Below are positions 56,301-64,000 of a stretch of DNA of 64,000 nt, piece by piece. Position 1 is the first letter of the stretch, and every line of letters begins with the position of its first letter. The notes under the pieces were generated by a model. That model made no database searches. It was not told where the DNA came from and saw nothing but the letters and a program-made list of their open reading frames with translations. Source of the stretch: Bacteroides caecigallinarum. GTDB taxonomy: Bacteria; Bacteroidota; Bacteroidia; Bacteroidales; Bacteroidaceae. The stretch spans positions 1 through 64,000 of the forward strand of contig NZ_JACJLE010000014.1 in assembly GCF_016901995.1 (NCBI RefSeq). The letters are read 5' to 3'. The position numbers were made by a program, and so were the translations under genes.

Positions 56301-56523
56301 TTTCAACACCGTTTATCTGTTCCTCCAAAGGAGCGATGACAGAATTCAATACGGCAGAAGCACTGGCACCTGTATAAGTGGCCCTTACGGACACTGTAGG
56401 TGGTGCGATATCCGGATACTGAGTAATAGGCAAAGTTGCCAGACCTATAACACCCAAGATAACCATCAAGATAGAAATCACCGTTGACAGTACCGGACGA
56501 TTAATAAATTTATCTAGTTTCAT
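53302..56523 (-). CDS. RND multidrug efflux transporter, AcrB/HAE1 family
   Basis: Encodes 1073 residues with the AcrB layout: twelve membrane helices and two large periplasmic loops. The N-terminus MKLDKFINRPVLSTVISILM and the proton-relay Asp pair in LAIAIVVDDAIVVVEGVHAK (about 405-410) are typical. HAE1 pumps export drugs, bile acids and detergents by proton antiport. It lies between the fusion protein gene (66 nt) and the outer-membrane factor (11 nt). The exact substrates cannot be read from sequence. Confidence 0.97.
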   Translation of the reverse strand: MKLDKFINRPVLSTVISILMVILGVIGLATLPITQYPDIAPPTVSVRATYTGASASAVLNSVIAPLEEQINGVENMMYIQSNATNTGSADISVYFKQGTDPDMAAVNVQNRVSMAQGLLPAEVTQIGVTTQKRQNSMLMVFSLYDETDEYNVEFIENYANINIVPEIKRVNGVGDANVLGMDYSMRIWLKPDIMAQYKLVPSDISAVLAEQNIEAAPGQFGERGNQTFQYTIKYKGRLQKAEEFENIVVKALPDGEILRLGDIAEIELGRLAYTFNNRVNGHKAVSVIVYQMAGTNATQTISDLEEVLAKAQESLPTGLKINIAQNANDFLYASIHEVIKTLIEAFVLVFIVVYVFLQDMRSTLIPAIAIPVALIATFFVLKLIGFSVNLLTLSAMVLAIAIVVDDAIVVVEGVHAKLDQGYKSAREASIDAMSELGGAIVSITLVMMSVFIPVSFMGGTAGTFYRQFGLTMAISIGFSALNALTLSPALCALFLKPHKAEHGEKKMSMIDRFHTSFNAAYDSLLSSYKKRVVFFIHKKWFSMGLVAVSIVLLVFFMNTTPTGMVPTEDTGTIMGAVTLPPGTSQERAMEIMDKVDSLIAAEPAVSSRTIVSGFGFIGGQGPSYGSVIIKLKDWEERSLMQNSSVVVGTLFMRAQKIIKDAQVLFFTPPMIPGYSASSDIELNMLDRTGGDLNKFNDVVHSYMDALKQRPEINSAQTTFNPSFPQYMMDIDAAACKKAGISPRDILLTMQGYFGGLYASNFNSFGKMYRVMIQASPEATKNMESLNRIKIRNGNEMAPITQFVSLKKIYGPDVISRFNLYTSIKVMVAPASGYTSGQALQAIAEVAKENLPTGFGYELGGMAREEAETSGGTTAIIFVLCFVFVYLLLSAQYESYILPLAVLLSVPAGLLGSFLFVNGFSALGSIPALKMIIGTMSNDIYMQIALIMLMGLLAKNAILIVEFALDRRKQGMGIAWAAVLGASARLRPILMTSLAMIVGLIPLMLAVGVGAHGNRTLGASAIGGMLVGMIFQIFIVPVLFVIFQWLQEKFKPIEWDSLDESEVEAEIEQYSHTK

Positions 56524-56589
56524 TCTTTTATTCTTTTTAAAATCTCATTAAATAAGATTGATATATCTGTTTCTGACCAAGATATGCAA

Positions 56590-57801
56590 TTAATTGAAGG
56601 CAGTCTGTATATTACCGTCACGCTGGTCCTGCAAATGTTTCTGATACTTTGCTTCCTTTTCAGCAGTTGTAATAGGTACGATCTTCTGTCCGTCAGTCAA
56701 GATCTGAACACCTTCAACCACAATCTGGTCACCAGCCTTCAAACCACCAGTCACGATATAATTCTTTCCATCGCTAAGATTTGAAATCTGAATTTCAGTA
56801 TGTTTCAAAGTGCTGTCCGGCTGCAATACATAAACAAATTTCTTATCCTGTATTTCCTGTGTTGCATACTGTGGTATCAAAATAATATCCTGCATTTCAT
56901 AAGGGAATATGATATTTGCAGTTCCACCGCTTCGCAAAATATTTCTACTGTTAGGGAATATTGCACGCATACTTACAGAACCTGTAGTCTGGTCAATAAC
57001 ACCACTTACAGCATCAATCTTTCCTGCAGCTTCATAAATTGAGCCATCAGCCAATTGAAGTTTTACTTCAGGCATAGCAGCAAGCTGATCCTTCAGTGAT
57101 TGTTCAGATTTTGTCATTTCCAGCAATTGCTTCTCTGTCATTGAGAAATACACGTACATGTCACCTATTTGTGAAACAGTAGTCAAAGGCTCTTGTACTG
57201 AAGGGCTTACCAGACTACCAACCCTGTATGGGAAAGTTCCGATAACACCATCAGACGGACTTGTAACGGTACAGAAGCCCAAATTCTGTTTTGCTGCAGT
57301 ATATGCAGCTTCAGCCTGTGAATAGTTGGCTTTTGCTGAAAGCAGATTATTCATAGCTGTCTGATACTCAAAATCACTGATGATTTTTTGTTCGTGAAGC
57401 ATTTTCTTGTTTTCAAGAGTTGAAGTCACAGTTTCAAGGCTAGCCTTAGCAGCTTCCACACCGGCCTTGGCCTGATCGTATGCAGCCTTATACTGTGTAG
57501 GATCTATTTGGAATAATGCCTGTCCACGTTTGACTGTAGCACCCTCGTCAACACACAGTTTTACGATAAAACCTGAAACCTGTGGACGGATTTCAATATC
57601 CTGAAGACCCTTTATTGTGGCAGGATAAGTTTTTGTCTGATGACTTGAAGTATAAGCCGTTGTCATAACAGCAAATTCATTGTCACCCATCTTCATACCA
57701 CCCTGGCCACCGCCACAAGCAGTAAGAACAGAAACACCCAACATAGCTATGGCAATACGGCCATTGCTAAAATTCAATTTACTTTTCACGCTCATTTTCA
57801 T
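56590..57801 (-). CDS. RND efflux periplasmic adaptor (AcrA family)
   Basis: Encodes 403 residues with a lipobox (VLTAC, Cys29). The adaptor bridges pump and outer-membrane factor. Biotinyl-lipoyl half-motifs (VSGFIVKLCVDEGATVKRGQ and VTSPSDGVIGTFPYRVGSLV) flank a helical hairpin (about 105-180), and a beta-barrel and membrane-proximal domain follow. It is the first gene of the operon, with an exact -7 box 67 nt upstream. It is divergent from maeB. No TetR- or AraC-type regulator is adjacent. Confidence 0.96.
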   Translation of the reverse strand: MKMSVKSKLNFSNGRIAIAMLGVSVLTACGGGQGGMKMGDNEFAVMTTAYTSSHQTKTYPATIKGLQDIEIRPQVSGFIVKLCVDEGATVKRGQALFQIDPTQYKAAYDQAKAGVEAAKASLETVTSTLENKKMLHEQKIISDFEYQTAMNNLLSAKANYSQAEAAYTAAKQNLGFCTVTSPSDGVIGTFPYRVGSLVSPSVQEPLTTVSQIGDMYVYFSMTEKQLLEMTKSEQSLKDQLAAMPEVKLQLADGSIYEAAGKIDAVSGVIDQTTGSVSMRAIFPNSRNILRSGGTANIIFPYEMQDIILIPQYATQEIQDKKFVYVLQPDSTLKHTEIQISNLSDGKNYIVTGGLKAGDQIVVEGVQILTDGQKIVPITTAEKEAKYQKHLQDQRDGNIQTAFN

Positions 57802-57867
57802 ATAAAATTATTATATATTTTTTTCAAATACCTTAGTTCGCCAACTATTTTCATAAAAACACACGTG

Positions 57868-57875
57868 CAAAGATA
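57868..57875 (-). promoter_or_regulatory. -7 box of the RND efflux operon
   Basis: TATCTTTG on the minus strand matches TAnnTTTG and gives a leader of about 60 nt. Confidence 0.55.
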
Positions 57876-58065
57876 TAAAATTCGGGCCATCTAAAATTAA
57901 CAATTAACTAAGAATAACCAATAAATCTGACGATATTAAAATTGTACTAGTGAATATGATTATTAGACAAAAAAAAGAAGAGTTTATGAAGAAACAATTT
58001 CAGAAAAAGAAAAAACAATTTAGAGATTTTAATTACAAATGAAGCTTATATTAGATTTTTATTCA

Positions 58066-58073
58066 TACATTTG
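58066..58073 (+). promoter_or_regulatory. -7 box of maeB
   Basis: TACATTTG matches TAnnTTTG, 40 nt before the maeB ATG. Confidence 0.5.
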
Positions 58074-58113
58074 TGCATCTTAATAAACAAATAACAACAA
58101 AATGTAATAACTT

Positions 58114-60399
58114 ATGGTAAAGATAACAAAAGAAGCCGCCCTGCTTTATCACTCACAGGGCAAACCGGGAAAAATAGAGGTTATTCCCACCAAACCATAC
58201 CAGACACAACGCGACCTCTCATTGGCATACTCACCTGGAGTAGCAGAACCATGTCTGGAAATCCAGAAGAATCAGGAAACAGCATACGACTATACAGCCA
58301 AAGGTAACCTGGTAGCAGTTATTTCAAACGGAACAGCCGTATTGGGATTAGGCGATATAGGTGCCATGAGCGGAAAGCCAGTTATGGAAGGTAAAGGACT
58401 TCTGTTCAAGATATATGCAGGAATCGATGTATTCGACATTGAAGTAAACGAAAAGGATCCTGAAAAATTCATCGAGGCCGTTAAAGCAATAGCACCAACT
58501 TTCGGAGGTATCAACCTTGAAGACATCAAAGCTCCTGAATGTTTTGAAATCGAAAACAGACTTAAGGCAGAGCTTGACATTCCGGTAATGCACGACGATC
58601 AGCACGGAACAGCCATCATCTCAAGTGCAGGACTTCTGAATGCCCTCGAAGTTGCCGGAAAGAAAATCGAAGACGTCAAGATTGTAGTTAACGGTGCAGG
58701 CGCATCAGCTACATCATGTACAAAACTATATATAGCACTTGGAGCACGCAAGGAAAATATCCTTATGCTCGACAGTAAAGGAGTAATCACAAGCGACCGT
58801 CCTAACCTGACAGAAAGCAAAAAATTCTTTGCTACAGACCGTCGTGATGTACACACTTTGGAAGAAGCCATCAAGGGAGCAGACGTATTCCTCGGTCTTT
58901 CAAAAGGAAACGTCCTCACACAAGACATGGTACGAAGCATGGCACCAAGCCCTATAGTATTCGCACTTGCCAACCCTACTCCTGAAATTTCATATGAAGA
59001 CGCCATGAGCGCCCGCCCTGACGTTTTGATGTCAACAGGACGTTCGGACTATCCTAACCAGATCAATAATGTAATCGGTTTCCCTTACATCTTCCGTGGA
59101 GCATTGGATACACGTGCCAAAGCCATAAACGAAGAAATGAAACTGGCTGCCGTACATGCCATAGCTGATCTGGCGAAGAAACCAGTTCCAGACGTTGTAA
59201 ACGAAGCATATCACGTAAACAACCTTTCTTTCGGACCAGACTATTTCATCCCGAAACCAGTCGATCCACGACTCATCACAGAAGTATCAATGGCAGTAGC
59301 CAAAGCTGCAATGGATTCAGGTGTCGCACGTAAAGAGATAACTGACTGGAATGAATACAAGAACCATCTTCTTGAGCTCATGGGTCAGGAAAACAAACTT
59401 ACACGCAAGCTTTATGAAACAGCCCGCAGCTGTCCTCAGAGAGTTGTATTTGCCGAAGGTATCCACCCTAACATGCTTAGAGCCGCAGTGGAAGCCAAAT
59501 CAGAAGGCATCTGTAACCCTATCCTTTTAGGAAACACAGAAAGAATACAGAAACTTGCCAAAGAGCTTGACCTCAGCCTTGAAGGTATAGAAATCATCAA
59601 CCTCCGCCACGACAGCGAAGCTGAAAGAAGAGAAAGATACGCACGCATACTTTGCGAAAAACGCGCACGCGAAGGAGCCAACTTTGCAGAAGCAAACGAT
59701 AAGATGTTCGAACGCAACTATTTCGGTATGATGATGGTCGAGACAGGCGAAGCAGACGCATTCATCACAGGTCTTTACACCAAATACAGCAACACTATCA
59801 AGGTTGCCAAGGAAGTAATCGGCATACAGGAAGGATACAAACACTTCGGAACTATGCACATCCTCAACTCAAAGAAGGGTACATACTTCATTGCTGATAC
59901 ACTTATAAACCGTCATCCGGACACAGATACACTGATAGATATAGCACGTCTGTCTGCCAAGTCAGTACGTTTCTTCAACCATGAACCAGTTATGGCAATG
60001 CTTTCATACTCCAACTTCGGTTCCGATCAGGAAGGAAGTCCGGCAAAAGTACACGAAGCTGTAGCCTACATGCACAAGAACTATCCTGAATTGGCAATCG
60101 ATGGTGAAATGCAAGTAAAATTCGCTCTTAATGACGAATTGCGCGATGAAAAATATCCGTTCACAAAACTGCTAGGCAAGCAGGTCAATACACTGGTATT
60201 CCCTAACCTAAGCTCAGCGAACTCAACTTACCAGCTCATACAGAACATGAGTGAAACAGAAGTCATAGGCCCTATCCAGATGGGATTGAACAAACCTATC
60301 CACTTTACCGACATCGAAAGTTCAGTACGCGATATAGTGAACATCACAGCTATAGCATGTATTGACGCCATAGTTGACAAAAAGAAAAAAGGATGTTAA
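58114..60399 (+). CDS. maeB: NADP-dependent malic enzyme with phosphotransacetylase-like domain
   Basis: Encodes 761 residues, the MaeB size. The malic enzyme part (about 1-425) makes pyruvate, CO2 and NADPH from malate; it has [13 protein letters not shown], the catalytic region MHDDQHGTA and the nucleotide-binding [12 protein letters not shown]. The C-terminal part (about 430-761) resembles phosphate acetyltransferase ([20 protein letters not shown]) and in known MaeB proteins is regulatory, binding acetyl-CoA. It is a single-gene unit with its own promoter box and terminator. Confidence 0.97.
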   Translation: MVKITKEAALLYHSQGKPGKIEVIPTKPYQTQRDLSLAYSPGVAEPCLEIQKNQETAYDYTAKGNLVAVISNGTAVLGLGDIGAMSGKPVMEGKGLLFKIYAGIDVFDIEVNEKDPEKFIEAVKAIAPTFGGINLEDIKAPECFEIENRLKAELDIPVMHDDQHGTAIISSAGLLNALEVAGKKIEDVKIVVNGAGASATSCTKLYIALGARKENILMLDSKGVITSDRPNLTESKKFFATDRRDVHTLEEAIKGADVFLGLSKGNVLTQDMVRSMAPSPIVFALANPTPEISYEDAMSARPDVLMSTGRSDYPNQINNVIGFPYIFRGALDTRAKAINEEMKLAAVHAIADLAKKPVPDVVNEAYHVNNLSFGPDYFIPKPVDPRLITEVSMAVAKAAMDSGVARKEITDWNEYKNHLLELMGQENKLTRKLYETARSCPQRVVFAEGIHPNMLRAAVEAKSEGICNPILLGNTERIQKLAKELDLSLEGIEIINLRHDSEAERRERYARILCEKRAREGANFAEANDKMFERNYFGMMMVETGEADAFITGLYTKYSNTIKVAKEVIGIQEGYKHFGTMHILNSKKGTYFIADTLINRHPDTDTLIDIARLSAKSVRFFNHEPVMAMLSYSNFGSDQEGSPAKVHEAVAYMHKNYPELAIDGEMQVKFALNDELRDEKYPFTKLLGKQVNTLVFPNLSSANSTYQLIQNMSETEVIGPIQMGLNKPIHFTDIESSVRDIVNITAIACIDAIVDKKKKGC

Positions 60400-60425
60400 T
60401 CATAATATGACGAAGCATTAATTTG

Positions 60426-60477
60426 ACGAGTTGACAAGGTTTCCGTTCCAAAGAAAAGACCTTGCCAACTCGTTTTA
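60426..60477 (+). terminator. terminator of maeB
   Basis: ACGAGTTGACAAGGT (60426-60440) pairs with ACCTTGCCAACTCGT (60459-60473) at 14 of 15 positions, followed by TTTATTAT. It lies upstream of the small gene start at 60509. Confidence 0.85.
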
Positions 60478-60508
60478 TTATATACTCACTTTATTAAAGA
60501 AACCTGCT

Positions 60509-60688
60509 ATGCGAAAGCCACTTACGAATACACAATGCGTCCTGCTCACACTGTTCTGGGCAGCACTCTGTTTTGTAGTCATAACATCATCACCACGGAT
60601 AGACGGACCGCTAATTGTAACTATAATCATATCAGGAGCCTTGGTTTTCATACCGATAGGCAAGTCAATCAACAGCCGAAAGAAATAA
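60509..60688 (+). CDS. small two-helix membrane protein
   Basis: Encodes 59 residues from the ATG at 60509 (MRKPLTNTQ). The frame is open from 60431, but that part crosses the maeB terminator hairpin. Two predicted membrane helices (about 9-27 and 32-52) are followed by a basic tail (SINSRKK). I do not recognise the family. It stands alone between maeB and gdhA; a promoter is not obvious, so it is a moderate-confidence gene. Confidence 0.55.
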   Translation: MRKPLTNTQCVLLTLFWAALCFVVITSSPRIDGPLIVTIIISGALVFIPIGKSINSRKK

Positions 60689-60757
60689 GCATTTCAACAC
60701 ATTTTATGCAATAAAAGTATAAAAAAGATATTTTTCTTATTTTTTTTAATCAAAATG

Positions 60758-60788
60758 TTGCATAAACCAATTCTTTGATATATTTTTG
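60758..60788 (+). promoter_or_regulatory. promoter of gdhA
   Basis: GTTG (TTG at 60758-60760), 20 nt, then TATTTTTG (60781-60788). The -7 element is an exact match; the leader is about 58 nt. Confidence 0.6.
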
Positions 60789-60853
60789 CATCATCTACTA
60801 GAGAGATAAAAAACAACAAATAGTAACAACCAATTAATTTTAAGGTAAAGATT

Positions 60854-62188
60854 ATGAATGCAGCTAAAGTTTTGGAGGATCTTAAGAGAAGATTTCCTAA
60901 TGAACCTGAATACCATCAGGCAGTAGAAGAAGTTTTGGGAACAATCGAAGAAGAATACAACAAACACCCTGAATTCGACAAAGTAAACCTCATCGAACGT
61001 CTTTGTATTCCAGACAGAGTATATCAGTTCCGCGTAACATGGATGGACGATAAAGGCAACATCCAGACTAACATGGGTTATCGTGTTCAGCACAACAACG
61101 TTATCGGCCCTTACAAAGGCGGTATCCGTTTCCACTCTTCAGTAAATCTGTCAATCCTTAAGTTCCTTGCTTTCGAGCAGACATTCAAGAACTCACTTAC
61201 TACACTTCCTATGGGTGGTGGTAAAGGTGGTTCAGACTTCTCTCCACGTGGAAAGTCAAACGCCGAAGTAATGCGTTTCTGCCAGGCATTCATGTTGGAA
61301 TTATGGCGTCACATCGGTCCTGAAACAGACGTTCCTGCAGGTGATATAGGTGTAGGTGGTCGTGAAGTAGGCTACATGTTCGGTATGTACAAAAAATTGG
61401 CTCACGAATTCACTGGCGTACTTACAGGTAAAGGCCGCGAATTCGGCGGTTCACTCATCCGTCCTGAAGCTACCGGTTACGGAAACATCTACTTCTTACA
61501 GGAAATGTTGAAGACACGCAATATTGACATTGCAGGCAAAACATGCCTTGTATCAGGTTCAGGAAACGTAGCACAATATACAGTTGAAAAACTTATCCAG
61601 TTGGGCGCTAAAGTCGTTACAATGTCCGATTCAGACGGTTACATCTACGATCCGGACGGTATCGACCGCGAAAAACTCGACTACATCATGGAACTCAAGA
61701 ATTTGTATCGTGGCCGTATCCGCGAATACGCAGAGAAATACGGATGTAAATACGTTGCAGGTGCACGTCCATGGAATGAAAAAGCAGATATCGCTCTTCC
61801 ATCAGCTACTCAGAACGAAATCAACGGTGATGATGCCAAAGCTCTTATCGCAAATGGTGTATTCGCTGTATCAGAAGGTGCAAACATGCCTTCTACTCCA
61901 GAAGCAATCCGCGTATTCCAGGAAGCTAAGATTCTTTACGCTCCGGGTAAAGCAGCCAATGCAGGTGGTGTATCTGTATCAGGTCTTGAAATGACTCAGA
62001 ACTCTATCAAGTTAAGCTGGAGTGCAGAAGAAGTTGACGAAAAACTGAGAAGCATCATGAAGAACATCCACGAAGCTTGTGTACAGTACGGTACAGAGCC
62101 AGACGGATATATCAACTATGTGAAAGGTGCTAACGTAGCCGGCTTCATGAAGGTTGCTAAAGCAATGATGGCTCAGGGTATTGTTTAA
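60854..62188 (+). CDS. gdhA: NADP-type glutamate dehydrogenase
   Basis: Encodes 444 residues, the usual size of the hexameric NADP enzyme. It makes glutamate from 2-oxoglutarate and ammonia, the main nitrogen entry in Bacteroides. Substrate motifs GPYKGGIRFH and LPMGGGKGGSDF (catalytic Lys) are present, and the dinucleotide fold reads VSGSGNVAQYTVEKL. Codon use is strongly biased, as expected for an abundant enzyme. It has its own promoter and terminator. Confidence 0.97.
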   Translation: MNAAKVLEDLKRRFPNEPEYHQAVEEVLGTIEEEYNKHPEFDKVNLIERLCIPDRVYQFRVTWMDDKGNIQTNMGYRVQHNNVIGPYKGGIRFHSSVNLSILKFLAFEQTFKNSLTTLPMGGGKGGSDFSPRGKSNAEVMRFCQAFMLELWRHIGPETDVPAGDIGVGGREVGYMFGMYKKLAHEFTGVLTGKGREFGGSLIRPEATGYGNIYFLQEMLKTRNIDIAGKTCLVSGSGNVAQYTVEKLIQLGAKVVTMSDSDGYIYDPDGIDREKLDYIMELKNLYRGRIREYAEKYGCKYVAGARPWNEKADIALPSATQNEINGDDAKALIANGVFAVSEGANMPSTPEAIRVFQEAKILYAPGKAANAGGVSVSGLEMTQNSIKLSWSAEEVDEKLRSIMKNIHEACVQYGTEPDGYINYVKGANVAGFMKVAKAMMAQGIV

Positions 62189-62232
62189 TCCCCGACTCTA
62201 CGCTAAAACAGTATAGTTTAAATAATAATAAT

Positions 62233-62280
62233 AATGAGACTGTCGTCATCATATTAATGTTGAGGCAGTCTCATTTTATT
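62233..62280 (+). terminator. terminator of gdhA
   Basis: A perfect 10-bp stem (AATGAGACTG at 62233-62242, CAGTCTCATT at 62266-62275) is followed by TTATTTT. Confidence 0.85.
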
Positions 62281-62309
62281 TTCCAGCACAAAGCTTATTT
62301 ATACGTTAT

Positions 62310-63012
62310 TCAAAGCATCATCCTTATCCGATGCCCATGTGGTTCTAGAGTAAACTCAGGATTAAATGGATTAAAATAATAAATATCCATATCATCAAGC
62401 AATTCAAGATAATATGGTAATTTTTGCTTAAAACGGCTAGTTTCTTTTACATCTACCGAAGTCCAATAGGCCTCAGCCACAACTATAAGTCTTGGAAATG
62501 CCATAAAATCAAGTCTCTTCACTTAAGCTACACGTTCTGTCCATAAACTGAACTGAATTTCATAGCCATGAAAAAGATTTACCAAGTATTCAGAAAAATT
62601 ACAAATATCCTCTATCGGATTATATCTATTCCATCTACGGCCAATATTATGAGTTCTATACTAAAAAAATCGGCATATAAAGGACAACGCGGAGTCTAAA
62701 TAACGCACATTCCGGATTCATTGGATGCTGTAAGTTTTACAGTATCAGGAGTCAGCTTTAATCCGTTATTTGTAATTGTTCTTTCATTATTACACCCGAC
62801 AAGACAGATTTGGTGGGAATATCGCTCAATGTTTCCTTTAAATTTGAAATAATCTTTTTAGAATAACTATCATTGCTACATATTTCAACATCCTTACCAA
62901 CCACGAAAAAATCTTTTCCTTCTTTTATATGTGCTGGAGCAGGAAATAATGAGACTTGTGATAAAATAGGTTATACAATAAACAAGCAATTAAAGACAAT
63001 TTTTCTATACAT
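62310..63012 (-). pseudogene. decayed GH20 beta-N-acetylhexosaminidase
   Basis: Pieces of a GH20 protein can be read on the minus strand. A start and signal remnant (MYRKIVFNCLFIV) at 63012 ends in a stop. Next comes a GH20b-type N-domain (FPAPAHIKEGKDFFVVGKDV) that shifts frame near 62800 and goes on as NNGLKLTPDTVKLTASNESG. The catalytic barrel is missing. The end of the enzyme follows (RYNPIEDICNFSEYLVNLFH, then IQFSLWTERVA), a TAA stop, and VKRLDFMAFPRLIVVAEAYW to 62310. About 700 bp remain of some 1.6-2.3 kb. It cannot make an active enzyme. Confidence 0.85.
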
Positions 63013-63328
63013 TTATAATTTTAGATTCAAAAATAACTTAAATCCATAATATTAAATAGATTTAAAATTTAATCAACAGAAGAAATCAGGTATTTTACTA
63101 TACAAAATATCCATTTCTACTATTAATGTAAAAATAAAATCTTCAACTTGCGTTACAAAAATAAGCATTTTATGTATATATTGATATACAAACACTATTT
63201 TTTGTAAAAGTCTCAAGTCTCTACATAAAACAGTATCAATACAGAACTACACGGGTAGAAACAATAATCCCTCCCCACCCATGTAAAAACCATACATGGA
63301 ATAAGGAAGGACATATTACGTATTAAAA
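63013..63328. other. 316-bp intergenic region
   Basis: Very AT-rich. It contains a TATTTTTG box on the minus strand (63156-63163), perhaps the old promoter of the GH20 remnant, and a CCATGTA/TACATGG hairpin (63279-63299) that may end the DUF4493-like gene. No ORF or RNA gene was seen. Confidence 0.5.
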
Positions 63329-64000
63329 TTATTTTTTCAAAGACAAAGATTGAGTACTCCAATTATAAATCACCGTATATATCGTGTTGATATTCACAGT
63401 TTCATCATCCATCTTTCCCCATTCACCGTTCAAAACATTCACTTCCGAATCCGAATTAGTCATCGACAACTGATAGCTGAAAGAAATACCCTCTGAATGA
63501 GGGAAATAAGCTGTTTCTCCATTTAGCAGCGAAACCTTCCTTTCACCCGCAGTAACCGTAAAGCTATAATCATGCAACCAATCGCCAAGCACTTCAGAAA
63601 TATCTAAACTTACAGCAAAAGTAATCATAGGAACTTGAACTTTTAATCCAGTTGTTTCACCCTGCTTCACAATAAAAGGTACTTCCTTATAATAAACTGG
63701 TACGCCTTTTTCATCATTAGTCCAATTTTTTTCTGATCCATAATTCGGACTATATACTTTCAACATATAATCATCTGCTACATCCAACTCAATTTTATCC
63801 TGCATATCTTCTGCAGAAAGTGTGCGGAGCATCTCATTGCCTTTCCATAGTTCAACAGTCCAGATTATATCATCAGTTGAACGCGAAGCAACTTCTGTAT
63901 TTGTTTGTGTCTGAATTTCTATACCAGAAACCGACAAAAATCCTTCTCCATATAGAACTTCTTTTTGCTGACAAGCAATCAGTAAAAAGATTCCACTTAA
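63329..64000 (-). CDS. DUF4493-like lipoprotein, partial (5' end outside the window)
   Basis: At least 223 residues. Reading to the window edge gives a lipoprotein signal (FLLIACQQKEVLYGEGFLSV) in frame, so the true start lies beyond position 64000 and the TTG at 63937 is not the start. The body is beta-rich with Thr/Ser/Asp and repeated TVxL-type strands, resembling DUF4493 surface proteins of Bacteroidales. The C-terminus (YTVIYNWSTQSLSLKK) looks complete. It is probably exported and outer-membrane anchored; function unknown. Confidence 0.75.
   Translation of the reverse strand, partial: LSGIFLLIACQQKEVLYGEGFLSVSGIEIQTQTNTEVASRSTDDIIWTVELWKGNEMLRTLSAEDMQDKIELDVADDYMLKVYSPNYGSEKNWTNDEKGVPVYYKEVPFIVKQGETTGLKVQVPMITFAVSLDISEVLGDWLHDYSFTVTAGERKVSLLNGETAYFPHSEGISFSYQLSMTNSDSEVNVLNGEWGKMDDETVNINTIYTVIYNWSTQSLSLKK

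Larger units (their letters stand above)
57802..58113. other. 312-bp divergent intergenic region acrA-type / maeB
   Basis: It holds back-to-back promoter boxes for both flanking genes (57868-57875 minus, 58066-58073 plus) and an A-rich stretch between them. No ORF, RNA gene or clear operator palindrome was seen. Confidence 0.6.

Noticed and set aside
60431-60508. Upstream start for the small gene before gdhA
   Set aside because: This stretch is the maeB terminator hairpin; translation from the ATG at 60509 gives a plain two-helix membrane protein.
62310-62522. A stand-alone 70-residue protein
   Set aside because: Its sequence is the C-terminal end of GH20 enzymes and homologous pieces continue upstream past a stop codon, so it is part of a pseudogene.

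Overview
The window comes from a member of the order Bacteroidales, most likely family Bacteroidaceae (Bacteroides or Phocaeicola type). The evidence is a set of Bacteroidota-restricted families (DUF4290, DUF4836, DUF4468, DUF6377, DUF3575, DUF3868, Mfa-type fimbrillin), an F1 beta subunit with an extra ~28-residue insert, F-ATPase gene order D-C-orf-B-E-F-H-A-G, many lipoproteins, and promoters of the Bacteroides -7 type (TAnnTTTG, sometimes with TTTG near -33). No rRNA, tRNA, CRISPR array, insertion sequence or integrase was recognised. Most of the window is core chromosome.

Layout. (1) 115-876: AT-rich orphan secreted protein. (2) 954-8180, minus: complete F-type ATP synthase operon. (3) 8359-12503, minus: rsmE, a DUF4836 lipoprotein and a divergent ABC transporter. 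(4) 12690-16487, plus: DUF4468 protein and a GH3 glycosidase. (5) 16564-25633, minus: eight tightly packed genes tsaB - DUF4290 - murA - rimM - M23 factor - dxr - rseP - DPP-IV peptidase, joining tRNA modification, envelope building and isoprenoid synthesis. (6) 25740-27931, plus: yicC - gmk - small membrane protein - nadD. (7) 27992-40331: Mfa-type fimbrial locus with a divergent membrane-bound DUF6377 regulator, two outer-membrane accessory proteins, major fimbrillin, Mfa2-type anchor and two very large minor subunits whose C-termini resemble starch-binding modules. (8) 40467-44271: META-domain lipoprotein (minus) and the carboxynorspermidine dehydrogenase - bcp - recA cluster (plus). (9) 44435-47090, plus: secreted HEXXH protein, YfcE-like phosphodiesterase, dTDP-glucose 4,6-dehydratase. 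(10) 47155-50975, minus: polysaccharide O-acetylation module (two SGNH proteins and an MBOAT). (11) 51117-57801, minus: RND efflux operon ending in an LpxA-like paralogue. (12) 58114-62188, plus: MaeB-type malic enzyme, a small membrane protein and NADP-type glutamate dehydrogenase. (13) 62310-64000, minus: decayed GH20 hexosaminidase and the 3' part of a DUF4493-like lipoprotein gene that runs off the window.

No wholly new defence or mobile system was found. The most interesting items are the fimbrial locus (possible invertible promoter between regulator and structural genes, an attenuator-like hairpin after the major subunit, and carbohydrate-binding-like modules on the large minor subunits), a MurA with Asp in place of the fosfomycin-target Cys, an LpxA-like paralogue in an efflux operon, an ABC ATPase with altered nucleotide-binding motifs, and a short ATP synthase epsilon subunit. 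All functions are read from sequence motifs and family knowledge; no database search was run.
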